DNA of 64,000 nucleotides from Neoalteromonas facilis (GTDB lineage Bacteria > Pseudomonadota > Gammaproteobacteria > Enterobacterales > Alteromonadaceae). Shown here one piece after another: positions 1-7,090 of this stretch. A program made the translations under genes and the position numbers. Where the stretch lies: positions 582,103-646,102 of the forward strand of contig NZ_PEAY01000003.1 of the NCBI RefSeq assembly GCF_002807665.1, in the 5' to 3' direction. Numbering within the stretch: the stretch's first letter is position 1; the number at the start of each line of letters is the position of its first letter. Below the pieces are notes generated by a model. That model made no database searches. It saw nothing but the letters and a program-made list of their open reading frames with translations, and was not told the origin of the DNA.

Positions 1-980
1 GGAAAGTTAGCACTGAACTTGATGATCTTATCTTTAGATTGGAACACATAGGTTGTGGTGAACAAAGGCTCTCCGCTGTCATCCACTGCTGCAACATCAA
101 AGTACTTACCTTGATAATTTTCACGGTCTATTTGCCAATCAATTGCTTGAATATCACTGATGCGAATTTCATCGATTTCACGACTTTGTGCGATCAGGGA
201 TATATCGTTTATATCCTTTTCAAGTTCTTTGGCTAAAGGCTCACTGTTGCTGGAATTGGCCATTGGGTCAAAAACAGGATAGACAAATACGTCTATGATG
301 TCTTTGGGGTATTCAGGATGTGTGTAGCGTGCGACCGCGCCTCTAAGAGGATCGTGATACAGTTGCAAATCATCCAATGTAAACGCATCGATAGATTGTG
401 GCAGTTGCAAATCTTTTAAGTAATTGCTGGCGTTTAGGTGTGAGAACAGATAATCAGCATCGAACACCCCTTCGGCTCTGGCTTTATCCATAAAGGCATT
501 ACCCAGACGTTGCGTGAATTGAAGTTTTTCATCAGCGGATAATGTCTGTGCAAGTCCATACTCAAACTTATATGACGCTAATGGAACCGAACGCCAGGTG
601 ACATCAAATTCCGTCACCATGGTGAAAAAGTCAGTATCTGTTTGTGCGTTGTGAGACGGGATCAGTACATTGGCGACTAAAATCTCATAGTCAAAACCAT
701 CTTCGCTGGCGGCGGTTTTAACGAAGCTCTCCGCGTTTGTTAACGCGTCATAAAAACCTCGAGGCGACAAGTAATCCTCAACACAAGCATTGGCTTGAGA
801 CGACTCCTGACACGGTGCGATCACAGCATCACTGGAATAGGAAGAAAAAATAGATACCGGAGGCAATGTCGCGTGCGATTCAGTTGATACTGACAATGCA
901 TATGTATGAGCACTTATAGAAAGTGCGATAGCAGTGGCGCATGAGCGTGTCCAGATACTGCAAAAAAATTCCGTCGACAA
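1..980 (-). CDS. Hypothetical secreted protein, C-terminus beyond the left edge
   Basis: An open frame of 326 codons runs from a TTG at 980 to the window edge on the minus strand, so the C-terminus is missing. I chose TTG because a near-perfect Shine-Dalgarno (GGGAGG, 994-989) sits 8 bases before it, a plausible promoter lies at 1010-1038, and no in-frame ATG occurs upstream. Residues about 8-28 form a signal peptide (basic start, hydrophobic core, cleavage near SAHTYA), so the product is probably periplasmic or exported. The mature part is acidic and soluble, with two early cysteines (CQESSQANAC). I do not recognise the family. It follows the TnpB-like gene on the same strand but has its own promoter. 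Confidence is good that this is a gene and nil for a function. Confidence 0.75.
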   Translation of the reverse strand, partial: MSTEFFCSIWTRSCATAIALSISAHTYALSVSTESHATLPPVSIFSSYSSDAVIAPCQESSQANACVEDYLSPRGFYDALTNAESFVKTAASEDGFDYEILVANVLIPSHNAQTDTDFFTMVTEFDVTWRSVPLASYKFEYGLAQTLSADEKLQFTQRLGNAFMDKARAEGVFDADYLFSHLNASNYLKDLQLPQSIDAFTLDDLQLYHDPLRGAVARYTHPEYPKDIIDVFVYPVFDPMANSSNSEPLAKELEKDINDISLIAQSREIDEIRISDIQAIDWQIDRENYQGKYFDVAAVDDSGEPLFTTTYVFQSKDKIIKFSANF

Positions 981-1009
981 CTGTAAAGCCTCCCTTTTAT
1001 GGATGCTGG

Positions 1010-1038
1010 ATAATGACCTACTGACAGCAGAACTGCAA
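1010..1038 (-). promoter_or_regulatory. Predicted sigma-70 promoter of the secreted hypothetical protein
   Basis: On the minus strand TTGCAG (1038-1033) and CATTAT (1015-1010) are separated by exactly 17 bases. The expected start near 1003 gives a leader of about 22 bases holding the GGGAGG ribosome-binding site. This supports the TTG start at 980. It lies just beyond the likely right end of the TnpB element. Confidence 0.5.
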
Positions 1039-1059
1039 GTGAAAAAAAGCTCATAAAAT

Positions 1060-1200
1060 CATCAATCTTTGACATCTTCCCCCTAATCTACCGAGGGACT
1101 CCTCCAGCGAGACGCTGATGCCCCAGCGCGAGAATGTTCATTGCTGCATTTATATCGCGGTCATGAGTGATACCGCACTCACATGTCCATTCTCTTATTC
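1060..1200 (-). ncRNA. Candidate omega-RNA (guide RNA) region at the 3' end of the TnpB-like gene
   Basis: TnpB proteins use an RNA made from the 3' end of their own gene and the element's right end; this is known for the family. Here the last roughly 100 bases of the gene and the following 25 bases (minus strand) contain a compact hairpin, CAGCG-TCT-CGCTG (1117-1105), and complementary GGG/CCC runs around it. A G-rich stretch just after the stop codon could mark the element's right end. The boundaries are a guess; no TnpA-type subterminal structure could be confirmed. The RNA is inferred, not seen. Confidence 0.3.
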
Positions 1201-2134
1201 CAAGTCCTGCTAATCCTCTGGGGCCGTTCTTATTAGAGCCGCAGATTGAGCATGATTGGGTGGTATATGCCTCATTAATGGTCGAATAGACTATACCTGC
1301 GTGAGCGCATTTATATTCCAGCATAGTCCTTAATAATCCCCAGCCAGCATCAAAGACTGACTTTGCCATTCTAGTTTTAGTGAATTTTGAGCTTGATACG
1401 TTCCCTATGAAAATAGCTGAATTTTTGTTTACTAGGTTTCGGCTGTATTTATGTAATCTATCTTTTCTGCGATTCTTAATTTTACTATGTATGTTCTTAA
1501 TTAATTTTGATTTTCTTGCGCGTTGGGCTACCGCTAACTTATGTTCAAGATATTGATAATCCTTGCCTCTTATTTTCACTCCGTTAGAGTCGGTGGCAAC
1601 ATCTTTCAGACCTAAATCTATACCAACGATACTCTTTCCTTCAGACTGATTTGGTGGGAATTCGACACAAACATTAAAATACCACCTACCTCTGGAGTCT
1701 TCGCTAAAACAGGCAGATTTGAATGTATACTTAGACAAACCGAAACTGTCCCATACCTTGAAATAATTGCGGTTAAAATATATTTGCCCATTTCGATATG
1801 AGGCGGAGCCTGATTTTAAAGGGATCCAGCCTAGTGAGCGTTTCGCTCCTCGTGATTTTCTCCAAGCAAGCCTATGTTTCTTATATTGGTCACGGCGAGT
1901 TACATATTCCTTTGATATCTCTTGAATAGTTTGGCTGTGCAGGCCTATAAGCTTAGAACTTCCATTCGTGAATCGTTGTATATCGTAATCACTTAAAAAC
2001 ACTCTCTTCTCTTTAATTACACGCGAGCTTAGTTGGTTAATGTAATTCCAAACATAATTAACCTTTATCGCTTGTGAGCACAGATAGGGGATGTGCTTAT
2101 CTTTGACCCGAACTTGAAGAGTTTTTATCGCCAT
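1088..2134 (-). CDS. tnpB: TnpB-like RNA-guided nuclease (IS200/IS605 OrfB family), no TnpA
   Basis: A 348-residue TnpB/OrfB protein. Visible parts: N-terminal helical region (WNYINQLS), RuvC-I motif GIDLG with Asp173, zinc ribbon CSIC (295-298) paired with CEC (318-320), and RuvC-III motif HDRDINAAMNI (324-334). The RuvC-II strand reads IFIGNV (241-246) where most TnpBs have a glutamate after the hydrophobic run, so the usual catalytic Glu is absent; Glu288 just before YTTQSC is a possible substitute. In the family, TnpB is an RNA-guided DNA nuclease that helps IS elements persist. No TnpA transposase is nearby, so the copy is stand-alone or non-autonomous. It sits between xseA and a secreted protein gene, on the same strand. 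Its promoter overlaps a LexA-like palindrome ending 4 bases before the ATG, leaving no room for a normal ribosome-binding site. Confidence 0.9.
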   Translation of the reverse strand: MAIKTLQVRVKDKHIPYLCSQAIKVNYVWNYINQLSSRVIKEKRVFLSDYDIQRFTNGSSKLIGLHSQTIQEISKEYVTRRDQYKKHRLAWRKSRGAKRSLGWIPLKSGSASYRNGQIYFNRNYFKVWDSFGLSKYTFKSACFSEDSRGRWYFNVCVEFPPNQSEGKSIVGIDLGLKDVATDSNGVKIRGKDYQYLEHKLAVAQRARKSKLIKNIHSKIKNRRKDRLHKYSRNLVNKNSAIFIGNVSSSKFTKTRMAKSVFDAGWGLLRTMLEYKCAHAGIVYSTINEAYTTQSCSICGSNKNGPRGLAGLGIREWTCECGITHDRDINAAMNILALGHQRLAGGVPR

Positions 2135-2138
2135 AACA

Positions 2139-2154
2139 CTGTAAATGTATACAG
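2139..2154 (-). promoter_or_regulatory. LexA (SOS) box-like operator at the TnpB-like gene
   Basis: CTGTATACATTTACAG fits CTGT-N8-ACAG exactly. With two flanking bases on each side, it matches the well-known E. coli LexA consensus at 17 of 20 positions. It overlaps the predicted -10 and ends 4 bases before the start codon, so a bound repressor would block transcription. Binding by LexA is inferred from the match alone. Confidence 0.6.
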
Positions 2155-2172
2155 TATTCGGTTGTTTGTCAA
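2144..2172 (-). promoter_or_regulatory. Predicted sigma-70 promoter of the TnpB-like gene
   Basis: A consensus -35 TTGACA (2172-2167) is followed by TATACA at 15 bases or TACATT at 17 bases. Either -10 puts the transcript start within a few bases of the ATG at 2134, so the mRNA would be leaderless or nearly so. The -10 lies inside the LexA-like palindrome. Confidence 0.55.
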
Positions 2173-2264
2173 TTTCACAAATGTTTGCTTCATTTTATTA
2201 CTAATCTAGCGAGCTAAAGATAAGAAGTCTTTGAGGTCTTTTCTTTGAGTTTTGCGCTTTTATT

Positions 2265-3611
2265 CTACTTATGAGTACTTTTCACCACACTGATGATCTG
2301 ACCTTGTTCTAATTGAGTGGTAATTTGATCACCAGTCTGAATATTTTGACTGTCGTGAAGTACACGTTCGTTGTGGTAGGTGACACTAAAACCTCTACTC
2401 AAGGTAGCCAAAGGGCTGAGTGAGTGCATCACGGCAGCCAGTCGCTGAATATCATGTTGGCCAGTATTTACACGTCGCTTAATACCTTGTTGGATCCGTT
2501 CGAACTCATTGTGTAATTGTGTCTGATTGCGCTGAATTTGTTTAAGCGGGGAAGCCCGCAGAAGACGTTGCTGTAATTGCTCTATATTATTTTGGGTCGC
2601 ACTTATAGAACGCCGGGTACTGCTGTCCAGTCGTCGCTGCAAATCGTCTAAACGTTGCGCTTGAGTATTCAGTTTACTACTTGGGTGGTTGCGCTCGATA
2701 CCGGCTCGGCTTGATGCAAGTTGTTGCCTATATAACGCAAAATGGCGCTGCATGAGTTGTAATAAGTGTCTTTGATACGCGTTTAGCGTATTAGATTGCG
2801 CCTGACGGTCTTGACTGACCAACTCAGCCGCAGCGCTCGGCGTTGGCGCGCGTAAATCAGCGACTAAATCGGCAATAGTAATATCAACTTCGTGGCCGAC
2901 AGCACTGATAACCGGTAACGTCGATTGCGCTATACAATGGGCCAATTGCTCATGATTAAAACACCATAGGTCTTCAATAGAGCCACCACCGCGGCCAACA
3001 ATAAGCACGTCAACTTCACGTCGTGAATTAGCCGTTTCTATGGCATTGATAATTTCTAAGTGAGCTCGTTCCCCTTGGACCTGTGTAGGGTACACAATCA
3101 CCTTGGTGCCAGGGCTGCGACGTTTTAGAACCGTCAGAATATCATGCAAAGCAGCACCTGAAGCTGAGGTTACGACCCCAACAGTATTTATCGTGCTTGG
3201 TAAAGGGCGTTTACGATCTGTATTGAAAAGGCCAAGGGCGTTCAGTTTTGCTTTAAGTGCCTCAAACGCTGCTTGTAGATTCCCAAGGCCATCGAGCTCC
3301 ATGTATTCAGCAATCAGTTGATAATCGCCACGAGGTTCATATAAGGACAAATTCCCGCGCACCAACACTTTGTCACCTTCTTTAGGGCGATATTGCAGGC
3401 GACTATTAGCACCGCGAAACATTGCACTTTTAATCTGAGCTTTGCTGTCTTTGAGGGTAAAATACCAATGTCCGCTAGCAGCTGCTGTGAAGTTGGATAT
3501 TTCTGCTGACAACCAAACGGTCCCTATCTCTCCTTCTAGGAGCGATCGAACAAAGCGATTTAGCTTGGTTACGGAGTAAATTTGTCTAAGGTCAGCAGGT
3601 GGTTTTATCAT
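2265..3611 (-). CDS. xseA: Exodeoxyribonuclease VII large subunit
   Basis: XseA, 448 residues (E. coli 456), is the catalytic subunit of exonuclease VII, which degrades single-stranded DNA into short oligonucleotides in recombination and mismatch repair. The N-terminal OB fold (about 10-105, including WLSAEISNFTAAASGHWYF) binds DNA. The central catalytic domain carries the family signatures GVVTSASGAALHDIL, VGRGGGSIEDLWCFN and SAVGHEVDITIADLVADLRAPTPSAAAE. The long glutamine-rich C-terminal helices (about 265-400) form the coiled-coil region that binds XseB. xseB is not in the window, as is usual. The gene diverges from guaB with 104 bases between. No clear terminator is seen between xseA and the TnpB-like gene. 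Confidence 0.97.
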   Translation of the reverse strand: MIKPPADLRQIYSVTKLNRFVRSLLEGEIGTVWLSAEISNFTAAASGHWYFTLKDSKAQIKSAMFRGANSRLQYRPKEGDKVLVRGNLSLYEPRGDYQLIAEYMELDGLGNLQAAFEALKAKLNALGLFNTDRKRPLPSTINTVGVVTSASGAALHDILTVLKRRSPGTKVIVYPTQVQGERAHLEIINAIETANSRREVDVLIVGRGGGSIEDLWCFNHEQLAHCIAQSTLPVISAVGHEVDITIADLVADLRAPTPSAAAELVSQDRQAQSNTLNAYQRHLLQLMQRHFALYRQQLASSRAGIERNHPSSKLNTQAQRLDDLQRRLDSSTRRSISATQNNIEQLQQRLLRASPLKQIQRNQTQLHNEFERIQQGIKRRVNTGQHDIQRLAAVMHSLSPLATLSRGFSVTYHNERVLHDSQNIQTGDQITTQLEQGQIISVVKSTHK

Positions 3612-3647
3612 AGTTAGAATTTTTATAGTCTTTTATGCAAATGTAAG

Positions 3648-3676
3648 TTTACCTGAAATACAAAAAACACTACAAT
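3648..3676 (+). promoter_or_regulatory. Predicted guaB promoter with GC-rich discriminator
   Basis: TTTACC (3648-3653) and TACAAT (3671-3676) are 17 bases apart, 40 bases before the guaB start. The bases just after the -10 (TGCGCCGC) form a GC-rich discriminator, typical of promoters inhibited by ppGpp, which would suit GTP synthesis. I saw no confident PurR operator. Confidence 0.5.
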
Positions 3677-3715
3677 TGCGCCGCAATTAAAACCTTATTC
3701 TGTAGGTGTTGTTGC

Positions 3716-5185
3716 ATGCTCCGAATCGCTAAAGAAGCCCTTACTTTTGATGATGTCTTGTTGGTGCCTGGTCACTCGCAAGTTCTTCCACATACTGCCA
3801 GTTTAAAAACCCGTTTAACACGCCGTGTTAATTTGAATATTCCGATGGTGTCAGCCGCCATGGATACTGTTTCAGAAGCTCGCCTGGCAATTGCACTTGC
3901 GCAAGAAGGTGGCATTGGCTTTATCCACAAAAACATGACTGCAGAACAGCAGGCCAACCATGTGCGTGAAGTGAAAAAATATGAAAGTGGTGTGGTTTCT
4001 GATCCTGTAACCGTAATGCCAACGGCTACGATTGGTGAAGTTAATGCGTTAAGCAAGAAATTAGGCTACTCAGGTTTCCCTGTTATCGATACCGACAATA
4101 ACTTAGTCGGAATTGTAACCGGACGCGATTTACGTTTTGAGAATCGATTTGATCAACCGATCAGTAAAGTGATGACACCGAAAGAGCGCTTGGTCACAGT
4201 GAAAGAGGGTGCTCCATCAGAAACAGTTTTGGATTTGATGCACGAACATCGCATTGAGAAGATTTTAGTCGTAGATGAGCATTTCAAATTAAGCGGATTG
4301 ATTACGGTTAAGGATTTCCAAAAAGCAGAAAGTAAGCCTAATGCTTGTAAAGATGAATTAGGGCGTTTACGTGTAGGCGCCGCGGTTGGTGTTGGCCCAG
4401 GTACTGATGAGCGCATCAAGTTGCTGGTAGAAGCTAACGTAGATGTTTTATTGATTGATACCTCTCATGGTCACTCACAAGGCGTTATTGACCGTGTTAA
4501 AGCCATTAGAGAAGCCTATCCGGATGTTCAGCTTATCGCAGGAAACGTGGCAACTAGCGAAGGGGCTAAGGCATTGGCTGATGCAGGGGTAGATGCTGTT
4601 AAAGTCGGTATTGGTCCAGGCTCAATTTGTACTACCCGAATCGTAACGGGCTGTGGTGTTCCTCAGATAACGGCGGTAAGCGATGCGGTTGAAGCCCTAA
4701 AAGGTACGGATATTCCTGTGATTGCCGACGGCGGTATTCGTTATTCTGGTGATATCGCTAAAGCTATCGCTGCTGGCGCTAGCTGTGTAATGGTCGGTAG
4801 CATGTTGGCGGGTACTGAAGAAGCCCCAGGCGATGTCGAATTGTATCAAGGGCGTTATTACAAATCCTACCGTGGAATGGGATCATTGGGCGCTATGAAC
4901 CAAAGCCATGGTTCTTCAGACCGCTATTTCCAAGACAGCAATAATGCTGAAAAATTGGTACCTGAGGGTATTGAAGGCCGAGTGGCTTATAAAGGCCCAA
5001 TTGCTAACATCATTCACCAACAAATGGGTGGCCTTCGTTCAGCCATGGGGCTTACCGGCTGTGGCACAATTGATGAACTTCGCACTAAACCGCAGTTTGT
5101 TAAAGTGACTGCTGCAGGTATGGGAGAATCTCACGTGCATGATGTGAGTATTACGAAAGAAGCGCCCAATTACCGTTTAGGTTAA
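3716..5185 (+). CDS. guaB: Inosine-5'-monophosphate dehydrogenase
   Basis: GuaB, 489 residues, full length. It oxidises IMP to XMP with NAD+, the committed step toward GMP, in the cytoplasm. The TIM barrel is interrupted at about 95-205 by two CBS domains (from [15 protein letters not shown] to [10 protein letters not shown]), as in canonical bacterial enzymes. The catalytic loop GPGSICTTR carries Cys305, and the mobile flap region [11 protein letters not shown] is intact. guaA follows in the same orientation, but a strong hairpin terminator lies between them, so guaA may be partly uncoupled. Confidence 0.98.
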   Translation: MLRIAKEALTFDDVLLVPGHSQVLPHTASLKTRLTRRVNLNIPMVSAAMDTVSEARLAIALAQEGGIGFIHKNMTAEQQANHVREVKKYESGVVSDPVTVMPTATIGEVNALSKKLGYSGFPVIDTDNNLVGIVTGRDLRFENRFDQPISKVMTPKERLVTVKEGAPSETVLDLMHEHRIEKILVVDEHFKLSGLITVKDFQKAESKPNACKDELGRLRVGAAVGVGPGTDERIKLLVEANVDVLLIDTSHGHSQGVIDRVKAIREAYPDVQLIAGNVATSEGAKALADAGVDAVKVGIGPGSICTTRIVTGCGVPQITAVSDAVEALKGTDIPVIADGGIRYSGDIAKAIAAGASCVMVGSMLAGTEEAPGDVELYQGRYYKSYRGMGSLGAMNQSHGSSDRYFQDSNNAEKLVPEGIEGRVAYKGPIANIIHQQMGGLRSAMGLTGCGTIDELRTKPQFVKVTAAGMGESHVHDVSITKEAPNYRLG

Positions 5186-5203
5186 TCCATAAGCATCTTT
5201 TTT

Positions 5204-5236
5204 ACGCGCGACCTATAGGCCGCGCGTTTTTATTTT
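5204..5236 (+). terminator. Intrinsic terminator between guaB and guaA
   Basis: A perfect 7-bp stem ACGCGCG/CGCGCGT (5204-5210 with 5221-5227) encloses a 10-base loop and is followed by a T-rich tract. It lies inside the usually co-transcribed guaBA pair and should reduce read-through into guaA, whose start is only about 13 bases beyond the tract. Confidence 0.75.
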
Positions 5237-5249
5237 TAGGAAAGCGACA

Positions 5250-6827
5250 ATGACCACTAATATCCATGACCAACGCATTTTGATCCTCGATTTTGGTTCT
5301 CAATACACTCAATTGATTGCACGTCGCGTGCGTGAAATAGGGGTTTACTGTGAACTGTGGGCGTGGGATGTCAGCGAAGCTCAAATCCGAGAGTTTAATC
5401 CCGATGGCATTATCCTCTCCGGTGGACCAGAGTCTGTTACTGAAAGTGGCTCTCCTCGCGCACCAGAATATGTCTTCGAAGCAGGTGTACCGGTATTAGG
5501 TATCTGCTATGGCATGCAAACTATGTCGGAACAACTCGGTGGACGAGTTCAGGGCTCAAACATTCGTGAATTTGGTTACGCTCAAGTTGAGATAATGGAA
5601 TCGACATCTTTGTTTGCCAATATTGAAGACCATATCGGCGACAATGGTAATGCACTGATTGATGTGTGGATGAGTCATGGTGACAAGGTTGCAGAAATAC
5701 CGCTTGGCTTCAGCACTATAGCCAAAACACCGAGCTGCCCTCATGCTGCAATGGCCAATGTAGAGAAGCGGTTTTACGGGGTTCAATTCCACCCAGAAGT
5801 GACTCACACTCGTCAGGGGCAGCGGATTTTACAACACTTCGTAATGGATATTTGTGGCTGTGAAAAACTATGGACGCCCTCAGCCATTATTGAAGATGCC
5901 GTTGAGCGGATTAAACAGCAAGTGGGCTCCGATCGCGTGATCCTTGGTTTATCAGGCGGCGTGGATTCTTCAGTGACTGCGATGTTGTTACATCGTGCAA
6001 TTGGTGACCGATTAACCTGTGTATTTGTGGATAACGGCCTGTTACGACTGAATGAAGGTCAGCAAGTCATGGACATGTTTGGCAATCACTTTGGCTTGAA
6101 TATCATAAAAGTGGAAGCCGAGGAGCGTTTCTTGACTGCACTTTCGGGAGAAGCGGATCCTGAAGCTAAACGTAAGATCATTGGTGGTGAGTTTGTTAAA
6201 GTTTTTGACGAACAAGCAGCCAATATCAGCGATGCGAAGTGGTTAGCGCAAGGGACAATTTATCCAGATGTGATTGAGTCAGCAGGTTCTGCAACAGGTA
6301 AAGCACACGTAATTAAGTCTCACCACAATGTAGGCGGGTTACCTAAGGACATGAAATTGGGCTTGGTTGAGCCATTGCGTGAATTGTTCAAAGATGAAGT
6401 GCGTAAAATTGGTCTTGAGCTAGGTTTGCCCTATGACATGTTGTATCGCCACCCGTTCCCAGGGCCAGGCTTGGGTGTTCGCGTGTTGGGTGAGATCAAA
6501 AAAGAATATTGTGATCTATTGCGCCGAGCAGATGCCATTTTCATTGAAGAATTGCATCGTGCGGAGCTTTATCACAAGGTTAGCCAAGCCTTTACTGTAT
6601 TCTTACCTGTGCGTTCTGTTGGGGTAATGGGTGATGCGCGTAAATACGATTGGGTCGTATCCCTACGAGCAGTTGAAACCATCGACTTTATGACTGCTCA
6701 TTGGGCGCATTTACCGTATGATTTCTTAGGTCATGTGTCGAACCGTATTATCAACGAAATTGATGGTATATCGCGAGTTGTCTATGACATTTCAGGTAAG
6801 CCGCCCGCGACGATTGAGTGGGAATAA
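5250..6827 (+). CDS. guaA: GMP synthase (glutamine-hydrolysing)
   Basis: GuaA, 525 residues, converts XMP to GMP using glutamine and ATP. The N-terminal class I glutamine amidotransferase domain shows GICYGMQ with the nucleophilic Cys and the partner motif FHPEVTHT. The ATP-pyrophosphatase domain has the PP-loop [10 protein letters not shown]. The C-terminal dimerisation domain contains [15 protein letters not shown] and ends with the typical KPPATIEWE. The length equals the E. coli protein. The start follows the Shine-Dalgarno AGGAAAG. It is downstream of guaB behind a terminator and is followed by its own terminator. Confidence 0.98.
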   Translation: MTTNIHDQRILILDFGSQYTQLIARRVREIGVYCELWAWDVSEAQIREFNPDGIILSGGPESVTESGSPRAPEYVFEAGVPVLGICYGMQTMSEQLGGRVQGSNIREFGYAQVEIMESTSLFANIEDHIGDNGNALIDVWMSHGDKVAEIPLGFSTIAKTPSCPHAAMANVEKRFYGVQFHPEVTHTRQGQRILQHFVMDICGCEKLWTPSAIIEDAVERIKQQVGSDRVILGLSGGVDSSVTAMLLHRAIGDRLTCVFVDNGLLRLNEGQQVMDMFGNHFGLNIIKVEAEERFLTALSGEADPEAKRKIIGGEFVKVFDEQAANISDAKWLAQGTIYPDVIESAGSATGKAHVIKSHHNVGGLPKDMKLGLVEPLRELFKDEVRKIGLELGLPYDMLYRHPFPGPGLGVRVLGEIKKEYCDLLRRADAIFIEELHRAELYHKVSQAFTVFLPVRSVGVMGDARKYDWVVSLRAVETIDFMTAHWAHLPYDFLGHVSNRIINEIDGISRVVYDISGKPPATIEWE

Positions 6828-6893
6828 GCGACTGACTTCAGGAATTGAAAATCAACTTGTTATAGACCTTTTTCAAGAGTGATATTTTCGAAT

Positions 6894-6920
6894 AGCCTTG
6901 CATTGCAGGGCTTTTTTTTT
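6894..6920 (+). terminator. Intrinsic terminator after guaA
   Basis: AGCCTTGC and GCAGGGCT pair with one G-T wobble around an ATT loop (6894-6912), followed by nine T residues. It closes the guaBA unit. Confidence 0.8.
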
Positions 6921-7026
6921 GCTTTCAGGCCTCGAAATGCTATCGCACCAAGTAGCCACTTAAAGTACTTGATAGCTTAAAATAATCAATTTGAGCGTAT
7001 GGCTGAACCGCTCTGCCGAATCTAAA

Positions 7027-7056
7027 TTGAAGACTCTCAAATGTGATTGTTATGGT
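7027..7056 (+). promoter_or_regulatory. Possible promoter of the GH16 gene
   Basis: TTGAAG (7027-7032) and TATGGT (7051-7056) are spaced 18 bases apart, 34 bases before the start codon. The -10 is imperfect, so this is only a candidate. Confidence 0.35.
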
Positions 7057-7090
7057 AGATAATTAATCTCTCTGCAGAAAAATCGCTCCT

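Noticed and set aside
961-1054. A second frame from ATG at 1054 starting MSFFSLAVLLSV, followed by a T-run, suggesting a frameshifted signal peptide
   Set aside because: The TTG at 980 has a good Shine-Dalgarno and gives a complete signal peptide by itself, so no frameshift is needed.
2218-2250. Direct repeat CTTTGAG downstream of xseA
   Set aside because: Too short to be an element end or terminator; no inverted symmetry.
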